Positions 61,158-64,000 of a stretch of 64,000 nt of DNA are shown piece after piece. Position 1 is the stretch's first letter. Every line of letters starts with the position of its first letter. The stretch lies in assembly GCF_002278135.3 (NCBI RefSeq), contig NZ_CP029425.2, positions 2,828,001 through 2,892,000 on the forward strand, written 5' to 3'. The notes beneath the pieces were generated by a model. That model did no database searches, was not told the origin of the DNA, and saw only the letters and a list, made by a program, of their open reading frames with translations. Source of the stretch: Bradyrhizobium ottawaense (GTDB taxonomy: Bacteria > Pseudomonadota > Alphaproteobacteria > Rhizobiales > Xanthobacteraceae). The position numbers and the translations under genes were made by a program.

Positions 61158-62036
61158 ATGAAGCGGATCGTGATGGGAATGGCAGCGGCGATGTCGCTGT
61201 TCGCGACGGGCGCGCTGGCTGCCGATATCGCAGCAAGGCCCTATGTGAAGGCGCCTATCGTCGATCCGGTCTGGAGCTGGACCGGCTGGTACGTCGGCGC
61301 CAATGGCGGCTACAGCTGGGGCCGTTCGCGCACCGACGTCTCCTATTTCAACACTCCGACCGGCACGCCGATCGCGCCTCCGGCCGGCTCCATCACCAGC
61401 GCGGCGTTCGACATGAACGGCGGCATCGCGGGTGGCCAGGCCGGCTACAACTGGCAGCGGGACAATTGGGTGTTCGGCGTCGAAGGCGATCTGCAATGGT
61501 CGGGTGAGAAGGGTGGCGCCGGCTATAGCTGCGTGGGTGCCCCGATCGCGCCGGGCGCCGGTCCCTGTCTTCCGACCTTTACGTTCCTTCCGCCCGGCGG
61601 TCTGGCCGGCACGACTCTGTCGGTCGACCAGAAGCTCCAGTGGTTCGGCACGGTTCGTGGTCGCGTCGGTATCCTGGCGACCCCGAAGGTGCTGTTCTAC
61701 GGCACCGGCGGTCTGGCCTTCGGTGAGATCAAGACCACGGGCACGATGTCGAGCTTCAGCACCGTCGCGCCCTTCGGCCCGATCTCGTCGGTCGGCTCGA
61801 CCTCCACGACGCGCGTGGGCTGGACTGCCGGCGTGGGCGTCGAAGGCAAGATCACCCGGAACTGGAGTGCCAAGCTCGAATATCTCTACATGGATCTCGG
61901 GCGCTTCTCGTCCGGTCCGTTCACGCTGTCGCCGGCATTGCCGATCAGCGCCAATGTCTCGTCGCACTTCACCGACCACATCCTGCGCGCCGGCATCAAC
62001 TACCAGTTCGACAGCCCGGTCGTCGCCAGGTACTAA
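61158..62036 (+). CDS. Outer-membrane beta-barrel protein, Omp25/RopB-like
   Basis: A 292-residue outer-membrane protein. A signal peptide (about 1-21, ending LAAD) leads into W-T-G-W-Y-V-G-A-N-G-G-Y, the typical start of small alphaproteobacterial barrels, and the C-terminus ends with alternating strands (RAGINYQFDSPVVARY). The strand DNA ends with a strong terminator. It is probably a structural or surface-exposed porin-like protein. Confidence 0.88.
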   Translation: MKRIVMGMAAAMSLFATGALAADIAARPYVKAPIVDPVWSWTGWYVGANGGYSWGRSRTDVSYFNTPTGTPIAPPAGSITSAAFDMNGGIAGGQAGYNWQRDNWVFGVEGDLQWSGEKGGAGYSCVGAPIAPGAGPCLPTFTFLPPGGLAGTTLSVDQKLQWFGTVRGRVGILATPKVLFYGTGGLAFGEIKTTGTMSSFSTVAPFGPISSVGSTSTTRVGWTAGVGVEGKITRNWSAKLEYLYMDLGRFSSGPFTLSPALPISANVSSHFTDHILRAGINYQFDSPVVARY

Positions 62037-62062
62037 GATCAACAGAGGCGTCCAACAAGAAG

Positions 62063-62088
62063 CAAAGCCCGGCTCGCGCCGGGCTTTG
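62063..62088. terminator. Hairpin terminator between the barrel and CoA-transferase genes
   Basis: Perfect 11-base arms CAAAGCCCGGC (62063-62073) and GCCGGGCTTTG (62078-62088) with a 4-base loop, followed by TCGTTT. Lies between two convergent genes and may stop both. Confidence 0.8.
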
Positions 62089-62114
62089 TCGTTTGGCGAC
62101 GTCAGGCGAGGGAC

Positions 62115-63308
62115 TCACACCACCTTGGCGTCCCTGAGCTTGCTGATCTCGTCCGCGCTGAGGCCGAATTCCTTCAGGACCTCGTCGGTCTGCTCGCCGA
62201 ATTCCGGCGGCCGCGCCACCATCCTGCTCGGCGTACGTGACAGCGTCACGGGCTGGCCGACCAGGCGGATGTGGCGGTCCTCGTCGTTCGGCACGTCCTG
62301 GGCGATGCCGAGATGCTTGACCTGGGCGTCCTCGAACATCTGGTCGATCGCGTAGATCGGTCCGCAGGGCACGCCGGCCTCGTTGAGCTCGCTGACCCAG
62401 GTCTCGGTCGACTTCGTCACGGTGCGCTTCTCGATCTCGGCGTTGAGCGCGTCGCGATTCTTGGAGCGGGCAGGGGCCGTCGCATAGTCCGGATGGGCAT
62501 AGAGTTCCGGTGCGCCGATCGCCTGGGCGCAGCGCTCCCAGATCCGCCCGCCCGTGGTGGCGATGTTGATGTAGCCGTCCGAGGTCTTGAACACGCCGGT
62601 CGGAATGCTGGTCGGGTGGTTGTTGCCGGCCTGCTTGGCGACCTCCTTCTCCATCAGCCAGCGCGCGGCCTGGAAGTCGAGCATGAAGATCTGGGCCTGG
62701 AGCAACGAGGTCTGCACCCACTGGCCCTTGCCCGAGACCTCGCGCTCGAGCAGCGCGGTAAGGATGCCCATGGCGCAGAACAGCCCGGCCGTCAGGTCGG
62801 CAACGGGAATGCCGACCCGCATCGGGCCTTCGCCCGGCGCCCCGGTGATCGACATCAGCCCGCCCATGCCTTGCGCGATCTGATCGAAGCCGGGCCGCTT
62901 GTGATAGGGGCCGTCCTGGCCGAAGCCGGAGATGCTGCCATAGACGATGCGCGGGTTGATTGCGGCAAGGCTCTCATAGTCGATGCCGAGCTTCTTCTTC
63001 ACGTCGGGCCGGAAATTCTCGACCACGACGTCGGCCTTGGCGGCGAGGCGCTTGAACAATGCGAGCCCGCGCTCGTCCTTCAGGTTCAGCGTCATGGCTC
63101 TCTTGTTGCGGTGCAAATTCTGGAAGTCGGAACCCCGGCGGGGGCCGCCCGGCTGCTCGCCGCCGGCGTCCTCGGTCAGCGCGTCGATCTTGACGACATT
63201 GGCACCCCAGTCCGCCAGCTGCCGCACGCAGGTGGGCCCGGAGCGGACGCGGGTCAGATCGAGCACGGTAAAGCGCGACAGGGCTTCCGAGGCATGCGGA
63301 AAGGGCAT
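62115..63308 (-). CDS. CaiB/BaiF family (class III) CoA-transferase
   Basis: A 397-residue type III CoA-transferase that moves CoA between carboxylic acids. The catalytic Asp is Asp171 in GIPVADLTAG, matching Asp169 of formyl-CoA transferase. Also present are the start VLDLTRVRSGP, HRNKRAMTLNLKDERG and GFGQDGPYHKRPGFD. ATG 63308 follows GGAG. The convergent gene is the barrel protein; no obvious pathway partners lie beside it. The TctCBA-type importer nearby might supply its substrate (inference). Confidence 0.9.
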   Translation of the reverse strand: MPFPHASEALSRFTVLDLTRVRSGPTCVRQLADWGANVVKIDALTEDAGGEQPGGPRRGSDFQNLHRNKRAMTLNLKDERGLALFKRLAAKADVVVENFRPDVKKKLGIDYESLAAINPRIVYGSISGFGQDGPYHKRPGFDQIAQGMGGLMSITGAPGEGPMRVGIPVADLTAGLFCAMGILTALLEREVSGKGQWVQTSLLQAQIFMLDFQAARWLMEKEVAKQAGNNHPTSIPTGVFKTSDGYINIATTGGRIWERCAQAIGAPELYAHPDYATAPARSKNRDALNAEIEKRTVTKSTETWVSELNEAGVPCGPIYAIDQMFEDAQVKHLGIAQDVPNDEDRHIRLVGQPVTLSRTPSRMVARPPEFGEQTDEVLKEFGLSADEISKLRDAKVV

Positions 63309-63426
63309 TTTGAGAGGCTCCGGGACAGATTGCGGGCCTACCATAGTGCCGAAAGACCATGCGACAAGCCGGCCCGGCGCCGATGCCGCCTACCGAAATG
63401 CCATGCCTGATGCGGTGCCCGAGCGA

Positions 63427-63729
63427 TCAGCGCGACAGGCGCTTCAACTCCGTGCGTGCCTGCTCGGCCAGGGGATCATCGCCGTGGCGCGCAATGAAGA
63501 GCTCGAGCGCCTCCCGCGTTCCCTTGCGGCGGGCGGCTTCGTATTCCTCTGCCACGGCAACGGCGGGATCGCGGGCCATCGGCATGGAGGGCGCACGCGC
63601 CGCCTTGCCGCTGTCGTCCGCCTTGGCCTTGTCCACCATGACAGGCAGTCCTCCGAAGGTTTGATGACCCTGTCCCGCAAGCGCCATCAAGGCGCCAAAC
63701 AGACCGGCCATGATTGAACGTCGTTTCAT
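63427..63729 (-). CDS. Small exported protein of unknown function
   Basis: A 100-residue protein with a likely signal peptide (about 1-20, MKRRSIMAGLFGALMALAGQG) and a C-terminal helical region YEAARRKGTREALELFIARHGDDPLAEQARTELKRL. That helical tail resembles TPR-like or SEL1-like helices but is too short to assign. GCAGGG lies before the ATG at 63729. I do not recognise the family. Confidence 0.6.
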   Translation of the reverse strand: MKRRSIMAGLFGALMALAGQGHQTFGGLPVMVDKAKADDSGKAARAPSMPMARDPAVAVAEEYEAARRKGTREALELFIARHGDDPLAEQARTELKRLSR

Positions 63730-63927
63730 GAAACCCTGCAAATTATGGTGCCGCAGGAACCGAGGCTGTTGTTGCGCCCCGTATGACTACGGGATCTGAT
63801 GGCTAACACAGTCTTATGGAAGAGGGGCAGGCGGAGCTGCCCAATTTAAACCAAACGTTTAACTCTCACGCTAGAATCATGTGCTTTCGTCCCGAATCGC
63901 ACGCGACGCGTTGCTCTGGAGAGTCCA

Positions 63928-64000
63928 TTGGCTACCGCTGTTAATGTCAGTGCCACCAACAACGCCGAGATCGACGGCCTGCTGTCCGGCTACAAATGGA
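63928..64000 (+). CDS. Start of a serralysin-like (M10) protease gene, cut by the window edge
   Basis: From a TTG at 63928, after GGAGAG, the frame reads ATAVNVSATNNAEIDGLLSG then YKW up to the last base. This opening resembles serralysin-type metalloproteases of Bradyrhizobium, where a non-cleaved N-terminus precedes the HExxH domain. The protease domain itself lies outside the window, so the call rests on 24 residues. Such proteins are type I secreted, like the adhesin at 53658. Confidence 0.45.
   Translation, partial: MATAVNVSATNNAEIDGLLSGYKW

Noticed and set aside
1..64000. CRISPR arrays, insertion sequences, tRNA or rRNA genes, prophage
   Set aside because: No regularly spaced repeats, transposase motifs, tRNA cloverleafs or phage structural genes were seen. 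The holin-like protein at 26304 belongs to a chromosomal YqjE-type family.

Overview
The window is a high-GC alphaproteobacterial chromosome segment, most likely Bradyrhizobium or a close relative such as Rhodopseudomonas. The signs are the many acyl-CoA and aromatic catabolism genes, several solute-binding protein systems (ABC, TRAP, tripartite tricarboxylate), a FixK/FNR-type regulator with its TTGA-N6-TCAA boxes, and intergenic palindromic repeats I associate with that genus. There are no tRNA or rRNA genes, no CRISPR array, no insertion sequence and no phage.

Region 1 (1-17133) looks like an aerobic aryl-CoA catabolic cluster. A 2-aminobenzoate/benzoate-type CoA ligase, a fused FAD monooxygenase/old-yellow-enzyme protein (2-aminobenzoyl-CoA monooxygenase/reductase or salicylyl-CoA 5-hydroxylase family), a crotonase, an SDR, a second monooxygenase, a cupin, a RidA-type imine hydrolase, an orphan aromatic/amino-acid binding protein and a MarR regulator lie beside a leftward operon: hydrolase, acyl-CoA dehydrogenase, acyl-CoA synthetase, opine-dehydrogenase-like protein, 3-hydroxyacyl-CoA dehydrogenase. 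Six copies of a palindrome resembling ATTTTAAGCCTAAAAT lie in front of these units and appear to define a local MarR regulon.

Region 2 (17182-32671) looks like a low-oxygen island. Seven perfect TTGA-N6-TCAA boxes and one imperfect box lie 47-83 bases before the start codons of a CBS-BON protein, PHA synthase, universal stress protein, DUF883/holin-like membrane proteins, an MlaE/MlaF/MlaD-type transporter with a fused PqiC-like domain, a small cytochrome c, an Fe-S FNR/FixK1-type regulator and a 41-residue membrane microprotein. The imperfect box precedes a kinase-like ATPase/CHAD operon. A fused acyl-CoA synthetase/acetyltransferase and a second Crp-family regulator lie inside it without their own box.

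Region 3 (32682-46411) is mixed metabolism: a cyclase divergent from a TRAP transporter and SDR with a perfect 31-base palindrome between them; a two-subunit molybdenum hydroxylase overlapping a ModA-like protein without signal peptide; a Bug-type binding protein; a DMSO-reductase-family molybdoenzyme convergent with a caspase-fold TPR protein that has lost its catalytic His and Cys; and a crotonase. Region 4 (46412-47392) is about 1 kb of repeats without credible genes. Region 5 (47393-53071) suggests glycolate/glyoxylate metabolism: GlcG-like protein, FAD/Fe-S dehydrogenase, serine-glyoxylate aminotransferase, crotonase. Region 6 (53658-64000) has a 1301-residue VCBS/RTX adhesin with an inserted jelly-roll-like domain, a complete TctCBA-type transporter, an Omp25-like barrel, a CaiB-type CoA-transferase, a small exported protein and the first 24 codons of what looks like a serralysin-type protease.

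All functions are from reading motifs by eye; no database search was run.
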